The notes below the pieces were generated by a model. That model searched no databases. It had not been told where the DNA came from and saw nothing but the letters and a program-made list of their open reading frames with translations. This document shows, in pieces, positions 16,030 to 25,137 of a stretch of 55,182 nucleotides of DNA. This DNA comes from Paracoccaceae bacterium (GTDB lineage Bacteria > Pseudomonadota > Alphaproteobacteria > Rhodobacterales > Rhodobacteraceae). The stretch covers positions 1 to 55,182 of the forward strand of contig JAIXZY010000081.1 of NCBI GenBank assembly GCA_027489355.1, given 5' to 3'. Numbering within the stretch: position 1 is the stretch's first letter; the number at the start of each line of letters is the position of its first letter. The translations under genes were made by a program, and so were the position numbers.

Positions 16030-16917
16030 TTAGCGATCCATCCGGCGCATGCGCTTCTCGACGAAGTGCTGCACGGGCGAGATCAGGGCGAGGATCGCGA
16101 GGTACCAGAAGCTGGCGACGAACAGCATTTCCATGACGCGGTAGTTCTGGCCCGCGATGTTTTGCGCCGTGGTCAGAAGATCCCCGCCCGCAATGACAGA
16201 CACCAGCGCACTGGCCTTGACGATGTTGGAAAACTGGTTGCCCAGCGAAGGGACGATGGCCCGCATTGCCTGCGGCAGGACGATGCGCCACAGGATGCGC
16301 GTCCTGCGCATTCCCAGCGCGGCCGCCGCCTCGCGCTGGCCCTTGTCGATGCTCTGCAAGCCGCCGCGGATGATCTCGCCCATATAGGCGGACTCCGCCA
16401 GCCCCAGCGCGATGAACGAGGCGACGAAGGGCGTCAGCAGCTGGTTGACGCGGAACTCCGCGAAGGTGATGTCGGTGAACGGAACGCCAAGAACCAGCGT
16501 CGGCACGAACAGGCCGATGTTGCCCCAGAACAGCAACTGCACGATGGCTGGCAATCCGCGCAGCAGCCAGACGTAGAACCCCGCGATGGCCGAAATGACC
16601 GTGTTCGACGACATGCGGCCAAGGGCGACGAACATCCCCAGCACCAACCCCATCGCCAGCGCGAAGGCGCTCAGTTCGATCGTGATGAGAAGGCCGTTCA
16701 GGATCGGGCCCGACAGGACGTACTGGAAGAACACCGGCCACTTCAGATGCTGGTTCGCCGCCAGCCCGTAAAGCGCGCCCAGCAGGACAAGGACGGCAAT
16801 CCCTCCCGAGACATAGCTCCAGGATGATCTTTCCCGCTGGACAGGAAAGAATGCGGGTCCCTCTCCGGTCGGGGGCTCTGTCATCGGCGCCTTCGCCTGC
16901 AACGTTTGATCGCTCAT
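16030..16917 (-). CDS. Amino-acid ABC transporter permease
   Basis: A 295-residue inner-membrane permease of the HisMQ/polar-amino-acid family. It has an N-terminal cytoplasmic segment (to about residue 30), then several membrane spans, and the EAA loop (GQREAAAALGMRRTRILWRI, then VLPQAMRAIVPSLGNQ). I chose ATG 16917 with an AGGT-type ribosome site; ATG 16884 (MTEPPT) is an alternative. Only one permease gene is present, so a homodimer is expected. The promoter region is shared with the divergent ThDP-enzyme operon and contains site B (17094-17111). Confidence 0.94.
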   Translation of the reverse strand: MSDQTLQAKAPMTEPPTGEGPAFFPVQRERSSWSYVSGGIAVLVLLGALYGLAANQHLKWPVFFQYVLSGPILNGLLITIELSAFALAMGLVLGMFVALGRMSSNTVISAIAGFYVWLLRGLPAIVQLLFWGNIGLFVPTLVLGVPFTDITFAEFRVNQLLTPFVASFIALGLAESAYMGEIIRGGLQSIDKGQREAAAALGMRRTRILWRIVLPQAMRAIVPSLGNQFSNIVKASALVSVIAGGDLLTTAQNIAGQNYRVMEMLFVASFWYLAILALISPVQHFVEKRMRRMDR

Positions 16918-17222
16918 CTGACCTACCTGAGTATTCTGCGGTGACGTCTGCGCAGTGGTCGGAAGCCCGGATCGACCGGACCGGGCCGCAGGCAACAGAC
17001 CTGCGCTCCAGTGCGGGGCCGCAGAACGGATCGCTGCCCTGCCTTCTTCCTTCATGCTTCTGTTGCATCTACCGCGTCCGTCCGGCCCGCCCCATCACAT
17101 GAACGGGTGACAGACGCCCGCCGCGCATTTCCCTATTCAGACCAGGAAGCTTGGGCGGGATCTCTCCCGCCACTCCCCCCTGCAGCGCCCCGGCGCTGGA
17201 CGAAGCAAGGACCGCAAAGCCG
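16918..17222. other. Divergent promoter region, permease / ThDP operon
   Basis: A 305-bp gap between divergent units. Apart from the ATCAC-N8-GTGAC site at 17094-17111, I see no gene, strong promoter match or repeat in it. Confidence 0.5.
17094..17111. promoter_or_regulatory. ATCAC-N8-GTGAC operator candidate, site B
   Basis: ATCAC at 17094-17098 and GTGAC at 17107-17111 with an eight-base spacer. It sits between the divergent permease gene (start 16917) and the ThDP enzyme gene (start 17223), so it could serve both directions. Confidence 0.6.
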
Positions 17223-18887
17223 ATGGACAGTGCATTGAAGATTTCCGCAGCAACGGAAAGCCAGACAAGGCTGGACGCCGCCGAGGCGACGGTTGCCACC
17301 CTCATCACGAACGGCATCGACACGCTGTATGCTTTGCCGGGGCTGCACAATGACCCGCTCTGCGACGCGGCCTTCAAGCGCAGCGGCGAGATGCGGCTCA
17401 TCCACGCCCGGCACGAGCAGGCGACAGCCTACATGGCGCTTGGCGCGGCGCTGGCAACCGGCAAGCCGCAGGCCTTTGCAGCCGTCCCGGGACCGGGCTT
17501 CCTGAACACCACCGCAGCTCTTCTCAGTGCCGAAGGCACCTGCGCGCCGGTCCTCGGCATCATGGGACAGATCCCGCAGCGGGACATCGACCGGAACTTC
17601 GGCCACCTGCACGAGATCCGCGACCAGATCGGCATGGCATCTCACGTCGCCAAATACGCCCGGCGCATCCGGTCTGCCCATGAGGCTCCGCGCATCGTGA
17701 CCGAAGCGATCAGCGCGATGATTTCCGATCGCCCCGGCCCTGCCGTGATCGAATGCGCGATGGACACCTGGGCGACCCGCGCCCCGGTCGCCCTGACCGC
17801 CGAGGCCGCCCGCCCCGCGCAATACCTTGTCGACGGCGAAGCGGTGGAGAAGGCCGCCCGCCTGGCCGCATCGGCAAAGCGCCCGATGATCGTGGTCGGC
17901 GGCGGCGCACTCGAAGCCTCCGGCGAAGTCCGCGCCCTTGCCGAATTCCTTCAGGCGCCGGTCCTCTCCTATCGCCGCGGCCGCGGGGTCATCCCCACCG
18001 ACCATCCGCTTGCAATCAACCTGCCGCAGGGGCACCGCCTCTGGCCGCAGGTCGATCTTGTCATCGCCATCGGCACCCGGCTTTTCATCCAGGAACAGCA
18101 GTGGGGTACGGACAAGGACCTGAAGGTCATCCGCATCGACGCCGACCCCCAGGCGCCGAACCGCCACAAGACGCCCGACGTCGCGATGATCGGCGACGCG
18201 ACGGCCTACACCCGAAGCCTGGTCGACGCGCTGGCCCGCCTCGCCACGCCGGCCGCATCCTGCCCGTTCGACCTGGGCGCCGAGGCCGCCTGGCTTGAAG
18301 AGCGCCTTCGCCGACTGGAACCGCAACGCGCCTACCTGAACGCGATCCGGGCGGCACTTCCCGCGGACGGCATCTTCGTGGACGAGGTGACGCAGGTCGG
18401 TTTTGCCAGCCGCCTGATCTTCCCCGTCCACACGCCGCGAAGCTTCATCTCGCCCGGCTATCAGGACAACCTCGGCTGGGGCTACGGCACCGCGCTCGGG
18501 GTCAAGGCCGCATGTCCCGACCGCCCGGTCGTCGCCATCGCCGGTGACGGCGGCTTCATGTACCAGGTCGGAGAGCTGGCCACAGCCGCACAGCACGACA
18601 TCGGCCTCGTCGTCGTGGTCTTCGACAACGGCATGTTCGGCAACGTCAAGCGCATCCAGCAGGAACGCTACGGCAATCGCGTCATCGCCGCCGACCTCAG
18701 CAGCCCGGATTTTGCCGCCCTTGCGGAAACCTTCGGCGTTGCCGGCCATCGCGTCGAAACCCCGGCCCAGCTGGAGCGCACCCTCGGCCTTGCGCTGGAA
18801 GGCGGGCGACCCGCGCTCATTCACGTCAAGTGCGGCGAGATGCCAAGCCCCTGGGACATGCTCCTTATGCCACGCGTGAGAGGATAG
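17223..18887 (+). CDS. ThDP-dependent enzyme, acetolactate-synthase-like
   Basis: A 554-residue thiamine-diphosphate enzyme. The N-terminal catalytic glutamate is in HARHEQATAYMALG, and the ThDP/Mg motif begins AIAGDGGFMYQVGEL and ends with N in VVFDNGMFGNVK. The middle domain contains MIVVGGGAL. Relatives include acetolactate synthase, benzoylformate decarboxylase and other 2-oxo-acid decarboxylases. Next to an aldehyde dehydrogenase and an aminotransferase, a 2-oxo-acid decarboxylase role (aminotransferase makes the oxo acid, this enzyme the aldehyde, the dehydrogenase the acid) is the simplest reading but is inference. The start ATG 17223 has AAGGA about 12 bases upstream; a frame extension to 17151 looks non-coding. 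It is first of a four-gene plus-strand operon. Confidence 0.9.
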   Translation: MDSALKISAATESQTRLDAAEATVATLITNGIDTLYALPGLHNDPLCDAAFKRSGEMRLIHARHEQATAYMALGAALATGKPQAFAAVPGPGFLNTTAALLSAEGTCAPVLGIMGQIPQRDIDRNFGHLHEIRDQIGMASHVAKYARRIRSAHEAPRIVTEAISAMISDRPGPAVIECAMDTWATRAPVALTAEAARPAQYLVDGEAVEKAARLAASAKRPMIVVGGGALEASGEVRALAEFLQAPVLSYRRGRGVIPTDHPLAINLPQGHRLWPQVDLVIAIGTRLFIQEQQWGTDKDLKVIRIDADPQAPNRHKTPDVAMIGDATAYTRSLVDALARLATPAASCPFDLGAEAAWLEERLRRLEPQRAYLNAIRAALPADGIFVDEVTQVGFASRLIFPVHTPRSFISPGYQDNLGWGYGTALGVKAACPDRPVVAIAGDGGFMYQVGELATAAQHDIGLVVVVFDNGMFGNVKRIQQERYGNRVIAADLSSPDFAALAETFGVAGHRVETPAQLERTLGLALEGGRPALIHVKCGEMPSPWDMLLMPRVRG

Positions 18888-18893
18888 ATCGCC

Positions 18894-20351
18894 ATGCTTG
18901 ACGACACCCAATCGAACACTCAGCTCTTCATCGGTGGCGTCTGGACCGGCGCCGAAGATGGCGCGACCACGGACATCCTGTGCCCGGCAGACGGCAAGGT
19001 GATCGCCACGATTTCGGTGGGAAGCGCCCCGGATATCGATCGGGCCGTTCAGGCGGCCGGACAGGCCTTTTCAGGGGCCTGGGCCGAAACCCCGGCACGG
19101 GACCGCGGGCTTCTCCTTTCCCGGCTGGCCGATCTGATCGAGCGCGACAAGGAAGTCATCGCCAAGCTCGAGGCACTGGAAATCGGTCGCCCCTATGCCG
19201 AACCGCTGATGGTCGACATCACTTCGGCCATTGTCACGCTCCGCCATTTCGCCGGCTGGGCGGACAAGCTTGACGGGCGCGTCCTGTCCAGCCCCGATCA
19301 TTTCGGCCGCCCCGTCCATGCCTACACCACCCGCGTTCCGGTCGGTGTGGTCGGCGCAATCCTTCCGTGGAACGCGCCGACAATGATCGCCTGCTGGAAG
19401 CTTGCCCCCGCGCTAGCCACCGGCTGCACGGTCGTTCTCAAGCCCGCGATCGAAGCACCGCTCGCCATCCTCTATCTCGGGCGCCTGATCGACGAGGCAG
19501 GCTTTCCCGCCGGCGTCGTCAACATCGTCCCCGGAACCGGCCCCGGCGCGGGCTCTGCCCTGGTCGACCATCCCGACGTCGCGAAGATCTCCTTCACCGG
19601 CAGCCCGGTCACCGGACGTCTGATTGCCCGCAAGGCCGCAGAGACCTTCAAACCCGTCACGCTCGAACTGGGCGGGAAGGCCCCCCAGATCGTCTTTCCG
19701 GATGTTGACGTGAAGGCGACGGCGCATGCCCTGGGAATGGGCATCTTCTCCAACCAGGGCGAGATCTGCGCCGCAGGGTCACGCATCCTCGTCCACAAGT
19801 CGATCGAGGCAGACCTCGTCGCCGCACTGAAGGCCGAGGCCGAATCCCGCGTCCTTGGTCATCCGCTTGATCCGGCCGTGACGATGGGGTCGCTGATTTC
19901 GGCGGATCAGATGAAGACCGTGTCGGGTTACATCGCCTCGGGCACCGACGAAGGCGCCCGGCTTGTCACCGGCGGGACCCAACTCGACGGACCCGGCCAT
20001 TTCATGCGGCCGACCGTCTTTGCCGGCGTCAGCAACTCCATGCGGATCGCCCGCGAGGAAATCTTCGGTCCCGTGGCGGCGGTGATCGCCTTCGAAACCG
20101 AGGAAGAGGCCATCGCCATCGCGAACGACAGCCAGTACGGGCTGTCCGCGAACATCTTCACCGAAGACCTCCGCACCGCCCATCGCGTTGCCGCACGGAT
20201 CAAGGCAGGCACGGTCTGGATCAATGGCGGCGGCACGCCCGACCCCCGCTCGGTCTGGGGCGGCGGCGGGTTAAGCGGCATCGGGCGCGAGCTCGGCCTG
20301 TCCGCGCTCCAGTCGCACACCTGCGAGAAATCCGTCTGCGTCCTGCTCTGA
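18894..20351 (+). CDS. NAD(P)-dependent aldehyde dehydrogenase
   Basis: A 485-residue aldehyde dehydrogenase. It has the cofactor/oxyanion asparagine in ILPWNAP, the general base glutamate in LELGGKAP, the catalytic cysteine in NQGEICAAGSRILV, and the EEIFGPVAAVIAF motif. It oxidises an aldehyde to a carboxylate. The gene starts six bases after the ThDP enzyme stop with AGAGGATAG as ribosome site, so co-expression is near certain. The aldehyde is probably the decarboxylation product of the upstream enzyme; that link is inferred. Confidence 0.97.
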   Translation: MLDDTQSNTQLFIGGVWTGAEDGATTDILCPADGKVIATISVGSAPDIDRAVQAAGQAFSGAWAETPARDRGLLLSRLADLIERDKEVIAKLEALEIGRPYAEPLMVDITSAIVTLRHFAGWADKLDGRVLSSPDHFGRPVHAYTTRVPVGVVGAILPWNAPTMIACWKLAPALATGCTVVLKPAIEAPLAILYLGRLIDEAGFPAGVVNIVPGTGPGAGSALVDHPDVAKISFTGSPVTGRLIARKAAETFKPVTLELGGKAPQIVFPDVDVKATAHALGMGIFSNQGEICAAGSRILVHKSIEADLVAALKAEAESRVLGHPLDPAVTMGSLISADQMKTVSGYIASGTDEGARLVTGGTQLDGPGHFMRPTVFAGVSNSMRIAREEIFGPVAAVIAFETEEEAIAIANDSQYGLSANIFTEDLRTAHRVAARIKAGTVWINGGGTPDPRSVWGGGGLSGIGRELGLSALQSHTCEKSVCVLL

Positions 20352-20420
20352 GCACGGGCCCCCACCATCCCAATGCGTGCCGCCCCACCGGCGGCACGAC
20401 GCATCTTCAAGGAGACCGCC

Positions 20421-21605
20421 GTGTTCGACCGCTACCAATCGCCACCGCCAGACGTCATTCTGGAATTGATGCAGGCCTATCGTGCCGATCCGCGCAGCAA
20501 CAAGATCGACTTGGGGATCGGCGTCTACAAGGACGCAACCGGCCAGACGCCCGTCATGCGCGCGGTCAAGGCTGCGGAACTCCGCTACGTCGAAGCAGAA
20601 GCAAGCAAGGCCTACCTCGGCCTTGGCGGCGATGACCGTTTCGTCGACCTGATCCGGCAACTGGTCCTGGGCGACTCCGTCCCGGCGGATCGCATCCGCG
20701 GCATCCAGACCGTGGGCGGAGGCGCCGCAGTCCGTCTTCTGTGCGACATGCTGGCGCGCAACGACGCGGCAGGGACGATCTGGGTCCCCTCCCCCACCTG
20801 GATCAATCATGTGCCGATCGCCAGGGCGGCGGGCCTGCGTGTGCGCCACTACGCCTACTTCGATCCCGCCACGGGGCAGGTCGCCTTCGACCGCATGATG
20901 GCTGACCTCGCCCAGGCCGCCTCGAACGACATCGTCCTTCTGCATGGCTGCTGCCACAACCCGACGGGCGCGGACCTGTCGCTTGCCCAGTGGGACGAAC
21001 TTGGCGACCTGATCCTGGCGCGCAAGCTTCTGCCCTTCGTGGACATGGCCTATCAGGGCTTCGGCGACGGCCTCGAAGCCGATGTCGCCGGCGTCCGGGC
21101 GCTGGCGTCGCGCGTGCCGGAGATGGTCGTCTCAACCTCCTGCTCCAAGAATTTCGGCGTCTATCGCGACCGCGTCGGAACCGCGATGATCCTGGGCGAG
21201 ACTGCCGCCACGGCGGAAAAGGCCAAGGCCGTGCTGCTTTCCGCCGGACGGGTGAACTACTCCTTCCCGCCGAACCACGGCGCGGCCCTGATTGCGCTGC
21301 TTCTGTCCGACCCCTCACTAAGCACTGACTGGAAGGCCGAACTCGAAGGCATGCGCGCAAGGCTGATCGGCAACCGCAAGGCCCTTTCCGACTCTCTGCG
21401 CGCGGCGACCAATTCGGACCGCTTCGACTTCATCACCGGGCACAAGGGGATGTTCTCGCTTCTCGGGCTTTCTGCGGACCAGATCTTGCTGTTGCGAAAA
21501 GACGCGGCGATCTTCATCCCGCCGGATGGACGGGTCAACATCGCGGCCGTGAATGAAGCCGACCTCGGCGTGATCGGAAGCAGCATCGCCGCTGTCATTC
21601 GGTAA
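20421..21605 (+). CDS. Aromatic/aspartate aminotransferase (TyrB/AspC type)
   Basis: A 394-residue PLP-dependent class I aminotransferase. The PLP contacts are all visible: CCHNPTG (Asn), PFVDMAYQGF (Asp, Tyr), SCSKNFGVYRDRVG (Schiff-base Lys), and a C-terminal arginine in PDGRVNIAAV. It transfers the amino group of aspartate or an aromatic amino acid to 2-oxoglutarate. GTG 20421 is chosen because AAGGAGACCGCC precedes it; an ATG at 20373 would add 16 residues with no family match. In this operon it probably makes the 2-oxo acid used by the ThDP enzyme. Confidence 0.95.
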   Translation: MFDRYQSPPPDVILELMQAYRADPRSNKIDLGIGVYKDATGQTPVMRAVKAAELRYVEAEASKAYLGLGGDDRFVDLIRQLVLGDSVPADRIRGIQTVGGGAAVRLLCDMLARNDAAGTIWVPSPTWINHVPIARAAGLRVRHYAYFDPATGQVAFDRMMADLAQAASNDIVLLHGCCHNPTGADLSLAQWDELGDLILARKLLPFVDMAYQGFGDGLEADVAGVRALASRVPEMVVSTSCSKNFGVYRDRVGTAMILGETAATAEKAKAVLLSAGRVNYSFPPNHGAALIALLLSDPSLSTDWKAELEGMRARLIGNRKALSDSLRAATNSDRFDFITGHKGMFSLLGLSADQILLLRKDAAIFIPPDGRVNIAAVNEADLGVIGSSIAAVIR

Positions 21606-21669
21606 AACCCGATCCGTGCACGGCTCCGCCACCCGCGCGGGGCCGCCGCCCATCGAGGAGCAAGTCAGA

Positions 21670-23010
21670 GTGAACCTCGCCGGCTTCAACCCTTTCCGTC
21701 CGGGCCGCCGCCTGGTCGAGCCCGTTGCGCCAGATCCAGACCAGGCGGACCTGCCCCGTTCCGCCGACGTCGCGGTGGTCGGAGGCGGCATCGCAGGCCT
21801 GATCGCCGCCGTCGAGCTTGCGCGACGGGGGCAGAAGGTGGTTCTGCTGGAAAAAGGGCGGGTCGGGGCCGAACAGACCAGTCGCGCTCTCGGCTGGGTA
21901 GCAAGTCTCGGCGACACTGGCTTGCGCCTCCCCCTCAGCCTGCGCAGCAAAGAGCTCTGGCGATCCTACCAGAATGACCATGCCATCGACACATCCTTCC
22001 GGGCCTGCGGACTGACGATCGTCTGCCGTTCCACCCGCGAGATGGAGATGTTTGCAGCCTGGAGCGAGACGGCCCGTGCCGTGGGCGAGGTCGACGCCGA
22101 ACCGCTGGGCCTGCCGGACCTTGCCGCCCGCCTGCCCCAGGTGACGACACCGGGCGCGGTTGGTGCCTGGTGGCAGCCCTCCGACGGCGTGGTCTTTCCG
22201 GCCCAGGTCGCGCCGGCCCTGGCCCGCATCGCGCGCAACCTTGGCGTCCACATCGTAGAGACCTGTGCCGTCAGAGAGATCGACCGCAGCGCCGGGCGGG
22301 CATCGGGCGTCGCGACCGAGAAAGGGCTGTTGCGCAGTTCGGCTGTTCTGCTGGCCGGCGGCGCATGGTCCCGTCGTCTGCTGCGCGACCTGGGCATCAA
22401 CCTTGTGCAGCTGCCGGTCTACAGTTCGCTCTATCGCACCGAGCCCGTCACCTCGGACCTTCCGGCAATCGGCGCGACCGGAAGCTTCGCCTGGGCGCGG
22501 CGGGAGGACGGCAGTCTGGTTATCGGCAACAATTCTGCCATTGCCTCGGTCACGCTCGACAGCCTGCGCCTCTTGCGGCCCTTCCTGCCGTCACTGCTTT
22601 CGGACCACGGCTCGCTCAGCCTCGATCTGGATGCCGACTTCCTCCAGGGCCTGCGGGACGAACGCGTCCGGTCCCCGCACCGGCCGTTTGCGTATGAGCG
22701 GAACCGCATGCTCGGCGCTGTGCCCGATGCAGCGAACGGGCTGAAGGTGCTTGCCTCCCTCCGCCGCGAGATCCCGTCGCTCGCACAGGTTGCCTTGCGC
22801 AGCAGTTGGGCGGGCATCATCGACGTCACACCCGACAAGGCCCCGATCATCGAACAGACTGGCTGTGCGGGCCTTTACGTCTGCACCGGCTTCTCGGCGC
22901 ATGGGCTTGCGATGGCCCCGGCTGCCGCGGAAATGGCCGCCGACCTGATCGTCGGCAACGACCCCCGCCTGGCGCCCGGTCCCTATTCGAACAGCCGTTT
23001 CAAGGCCTAG
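21670..23010 (+). CDS. FAD-dependent amine oxidase-like protein (DAO family)
   Basis: A 446-residue flavoprotein of the glycine-oxidase/gamma-glutamylputrescine-oxidase (DAO) family. The N-terminal FAD loop is VAVVGGGIAGLIAAVELARR, followed by VLLEKGRVGAEQTSRALGW; the C-terminal FAD contact is GIIDVTPDKAPII and CTGFSAHGLAMAPAAAEM. Such enzymes oxidise secondary or primary amines to imines. GTG 21670 (VNLAGF) has GAGGAG upstream and is preferred over the ATG at 21616. It is the last gene of the operon and is followed by a strong terminator. With the aminotransferase it suggests nitrogen removal from the imported compound. Confidence 0.92.
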   Translation: MNLAGFNPFRPGRRLVEPVAPDPDQADLPRSADVAVVGGGIAGLIAAVELARRGQKVVLLEKGRVGAEQTSRALGWVASLGDTGLRLPLSLRSKELWRSYQNDHAIDTSFRACGLTIVCRSTREMEMFAAWSETARAVGEVDAEPLGLPDLAARLPQVTTPGAVGAWWQPSDGVVFPAQVAPALARIARNLGVHIVETCAVREIDRSAGRASGVATEKGLLRSSAVLLAGGAWSRRLLRDLGINLVQLPVYSSLYRTEPVTSDLPAIGATGSFAWARREDGSLVIGNNSAIASVTLDSLRLLRPFLPSLLSDHGSLSLDLDADFLQGLRDERVRSPHRPFAYERNRMLGAVPDAANGLKVLASLRREIPSLAQVALRSSWAGIIDVTPDKAPIIEQTGCAGLYVCTGFSAHGLAMAPAAAEMAADLIVGNDPRLAPGPYSNSRFKA

Positions 23011-23022
23011 GAACCCCTGACT

Positions 23023-23058
23023 GCGCCCGTGACCGAAGCTTCGGCACGGGCGCTTTTT
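23023..23058 (+). terminator. Rho-independent terminator
   Basis: GCGCCCGTG (23023-23031) pairs with CACGGGCGC (23045-23053) and is followed by a T6 run. It ends the plus-strand operon 12 bp after the oxidase stop, between convergent genes. Confidence 0.92.
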
Positions 23059-23110
23059 TGGGAGCAATTTTCGCCAGGTGCGGGGGCGCAGAGGCCCCCG
23101 CATCAGGGCA

Positions 23111-23971
23111 TCACGGATTGATGTCGACCGCCTCGACGGCAAGTTCGCCCACCGTGTACTTGTCCAGGATCTTCTTGTAGGTGCCGTCCGCAACCAGCTG
23201 ATCCATCGCCCCGTCCAGCGCCTCGGCCAGACCCAGCTGGTCCTTCGAGGTCGACATCGTGATCGCGCCGGTCGCCCAGTCCGGCCCGGCCAGATCGACC
23301 AGCTTGGCGCTGCCTTCAAGCGTCGCCTTGATGGCCAGCAGCTCGACCGCCGTATGCAGCCACGCATCCACCGATCCTGACTGGAACGCCGCGAGGATGC
23401 CGGCGTTGTTCGAATACTGCTGGACCTCGATCGCGGGCAGACCGGCAGCGGTGCAGCGCTCGGACGCTCCGACCGCCAGGTCGACGAACCACGACGCCTG
23501 GACAGCGCCGACGCGCTTGCCGCAAAGCGTCTTGTCATCGCTGGTGATGTCGGTATTCGCCGTCGGCACCAGAAGCGAGATCGCATCCTTGATGTAGGGC
23601 ATCATATTCAGGATTTCCTTGCGGTCTTCCTTGAAGCTGATGATGCCCATCGACACGTCGATCGACCCGCTCTGCAGGCCCGGAATGATGCCAGGCCACT
23701 GCATGTCCTGGAACTCGAACGTCACGCCAAGGATCGGCTCCATCGCCCGCGCAAGGTCGACTGCAACCCCGGTCATCTGACCATCCTGCAGGAAGACATG
23801 CGGCGGGATCGTCTGCGGTGCGCCGACCTTGATGACCTTGCTCTCCTTGACCGTGTCCGGCAGCTTGTCGGCAAGCTCGGCGACGACCTGTGCCGAGGCA
23901 AGGCCGGATGCGCCAAGCAGAAGGCCGGCGGCAAGTGCGGCCGTGCGGCCGAACGTGATGGATCTGTCCAT
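23111..23971 (-). CDS. Periplasmic amino-acid-type binding protein 1
   Basis: A 286-residue SBP_bac_3 binding protein with a Sec signal peptide (TAALAAGLLLGASGLASA, cleavage near residue 27). The mature part holds VAVDLARAMEPILGV, MQWPGIIPGLQSGSIDVSMG and a final DKYTVGELAVE. It delivers a small polar or aromatic ligand to an inner-membrane permease; the only permease/ATPase pair in the window is at 15.3-16.9 kb. It is closely similar to the second binding protein at 32.4 kb. It stands as a single gene, with ATCAC-N8-GTGAC site C 63 bp upstream of ATG 23971. Confidence 0.93.
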   Translation of the reverse strand: MDRSITFGRTAALAAGLLLGASGLASAQVVAELADKLPDTVKESKVIKVGAPQTIPPHVFLQDGQMTGVAVDLARAMEPILGVTFEFQDMQWPGIIPGLQSGSIDVSMGIISFKEDRKEILNMMPYIKDAISLLVPTANTDITSDDKTLCGKRVGAVQASWFVDLAVGASERCTAAGLPAIEVQQYSNNAGILAAFQSGSVDAWLHTAVELLAIKATLEGSAKLVDLAGPDWATGAITMSTSKDQLGLAEALDGAMDQLVADGTYKKILDKYTVGELAVEAVDINP

Positions 23972-24033
23972 GTCTTACTCCCTGGGTTGCTGTTCTTCCC
24001 GAACCAACCTTACGGAGCCTCCCCGCCTCGACC

Positions 24034-24051
24034 ATCACAGGGACATGTGAC
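24034..24051. promoter_or_regulatory. ATCAC-N8-GTGAC operator candidate, site C
   Basis: ATCAC (24034-24038), eight bases, GTGAC (24047-24051). It lies upstream of binding protein 1 on the minus strand. Confidence 0.62.
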
Positions 24052-24085
24052 GCGCCCCGTCTGCGAAGGCGAGAGCGGCAAGACA

Positions 24086-24119
24086 GGACCGGCCCGCATC
24101 AGGCGATGCGGGCCGGTCC
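24086..24119 (-). terminator. Long perfect hairpin after the FAH-family gene
   Basis: Fifteen-base arms, GGACCGGCCCGCATC (24086-24100) and GATGCGGGCCGGTCC (24105-24119), enclose a four-base loop. It is 25 bp past the FAH gene stop and upstream of binding protein 1. There is no clear T-run, but the stem is very stable. Confidence 0.65.
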
Positions 24120-24143
24120 GTCCCAGGTGCCGGGACAAGAAGC

Positions 24144-25034
24144 TCAGCGGTCCAGGACAACCGTGTTCGTCAGCGTCCCGATGCCATCCAACTCGACCTC
24201 GACCACATCGCCCGGCTTCAGGAAGACGGGCGGCTTCCGCTTGAAGCCGACGCCCGCGGGCGTACCCATCGCGATCACGTCGCCTGCCTCAAGGTCGATG
24301 AACTCGGACAGGTGATTGATGATGAAAGGAATGTCGAAGTGCATCGATGCCGTGGTGTCGTTCTGCATCTCGACACCGTTCACCCGGGTCACGATCCGGA
24401 CATTGTGCGGGTCGGTCAGTTCGTCCTTCGTCACGACGACAGGGCCGAGGGGGCCGCTCGTGCGGAAGTTCTTCCCCGCAATGTATTGCGTCGTGCGGAA
24501 CTGGTAATCGCGCACCGTGATGTCGTTGAAGGCGGTATAGCCGAAGACATGCTCCATCGCAGCCTCGCGCGCGATCTGCCCGCGATGCGATTTCCCGATC
24601 ACGACGGCAAGCTCGCCTTCCCAGTCAAGCTGTTCCGAGACCTTCGGATACAGCACGTCTGCTCCCGAGCCGACAAGCGTTGACGTGTACCGGTTGAACA
24701 TGATCGGAATCGGGCTCATGTCGAACCCCGCCTCCTTCGCATGCTCGGCGTAGTTCCGGCCGATGCAGAAGAACTTCGGCGGTTGCGGCACGGCGGGCAG
24801 AAGCTGCAGCGTTCCGGGGTCGCGCTGCGCCGCGCCGAACTGGCCGGATGCCTCGCGAACGGTCCTGCGCAGCGCGTCCAGCGCCTCGTTCCCCCGCGCG
24901 ATCAGGTCGTTCACGCTGGCCGGCGCTCCGGCCTTGCCCAGGACCCGGTACAGCGCGGGGACGTCGACGATGCTTGCGTCGACCCACACGCCAAAACTCG
25001 GAAGACCTTGGGAAATATAACTGGCAAGTTTCAT
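24144..25034 (-). CDS. Fumarylacetoacetate hydrolase family protein
   Basis: A 296-residue FAH-family hydrolase or decarboxylase. The C-terminal catalytic domain begins with FCIGRNYAEHAKEAG and contains the metal-binding acidic pair in DWEGELAVVIGKS, then GYTAFNDITVRDYQ and GDVIAMGTPAGVGF. Family members hydrolyse acylpyruvates or process 2-hydroxyhexadienedioate-type products of aromatic ring cleavage. It is divergent from a CMD-family gene across 103 bp that contains a TTGTCCGATATT motif shared with the iclR-adjacent promoter, suggesting IclR control. Confidence 0.94.
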   Translation of the reverse strand: MKLASYISQGLPSFGVWVDASIVDVPALYRVLGKAGAPASVNDLIARGNEALDALRRTVREASGQFGAAQRDPGTLQLLPAVPQPPKFFCIGRNYAEHAKEAGFDMSPIPIMFNRYTSTLVGSGADVLYPKVSEQLDWEGELAVVIGKSHRGQIAREAAMEHVFGYTAFNDITVRDYQFRTTQYIAGKNFRTSGPLGPVVVTKDELTDPHNVRIVTRVNGVEMQNDTTASMHFDIPFIINHLSEFIDLEAGDVIAMGTPAGVGFKRKPPVFLKPGDVVEVELDGIGTLTNTVVLDR

Positions 25035-25066
25035 GGCGATTCCTTATGTTCGTTAATCGGTGATCA

Positions 25067-25078
25067 TTGTCCGATATT
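25067..25078. promoter_or_regulatory. Candidate IclR-type operator motif, copy 1
   Basis: TTGTCCGATATT lies in the divergent promoter between the FAH (start 25034) and CMD (start 25138) genes. It matches TTGTTCGATATT at 26201 in 11 of 12 positions, and both are followed by A/CAG-like bases. Confidence 0.5.
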
Positions 25079-25137
25079 AGGTTACTTTTCTGTCGGCACA
25101 AGCAGGCCACCCGAGATCAACGAAGGAGAAGAACCCG

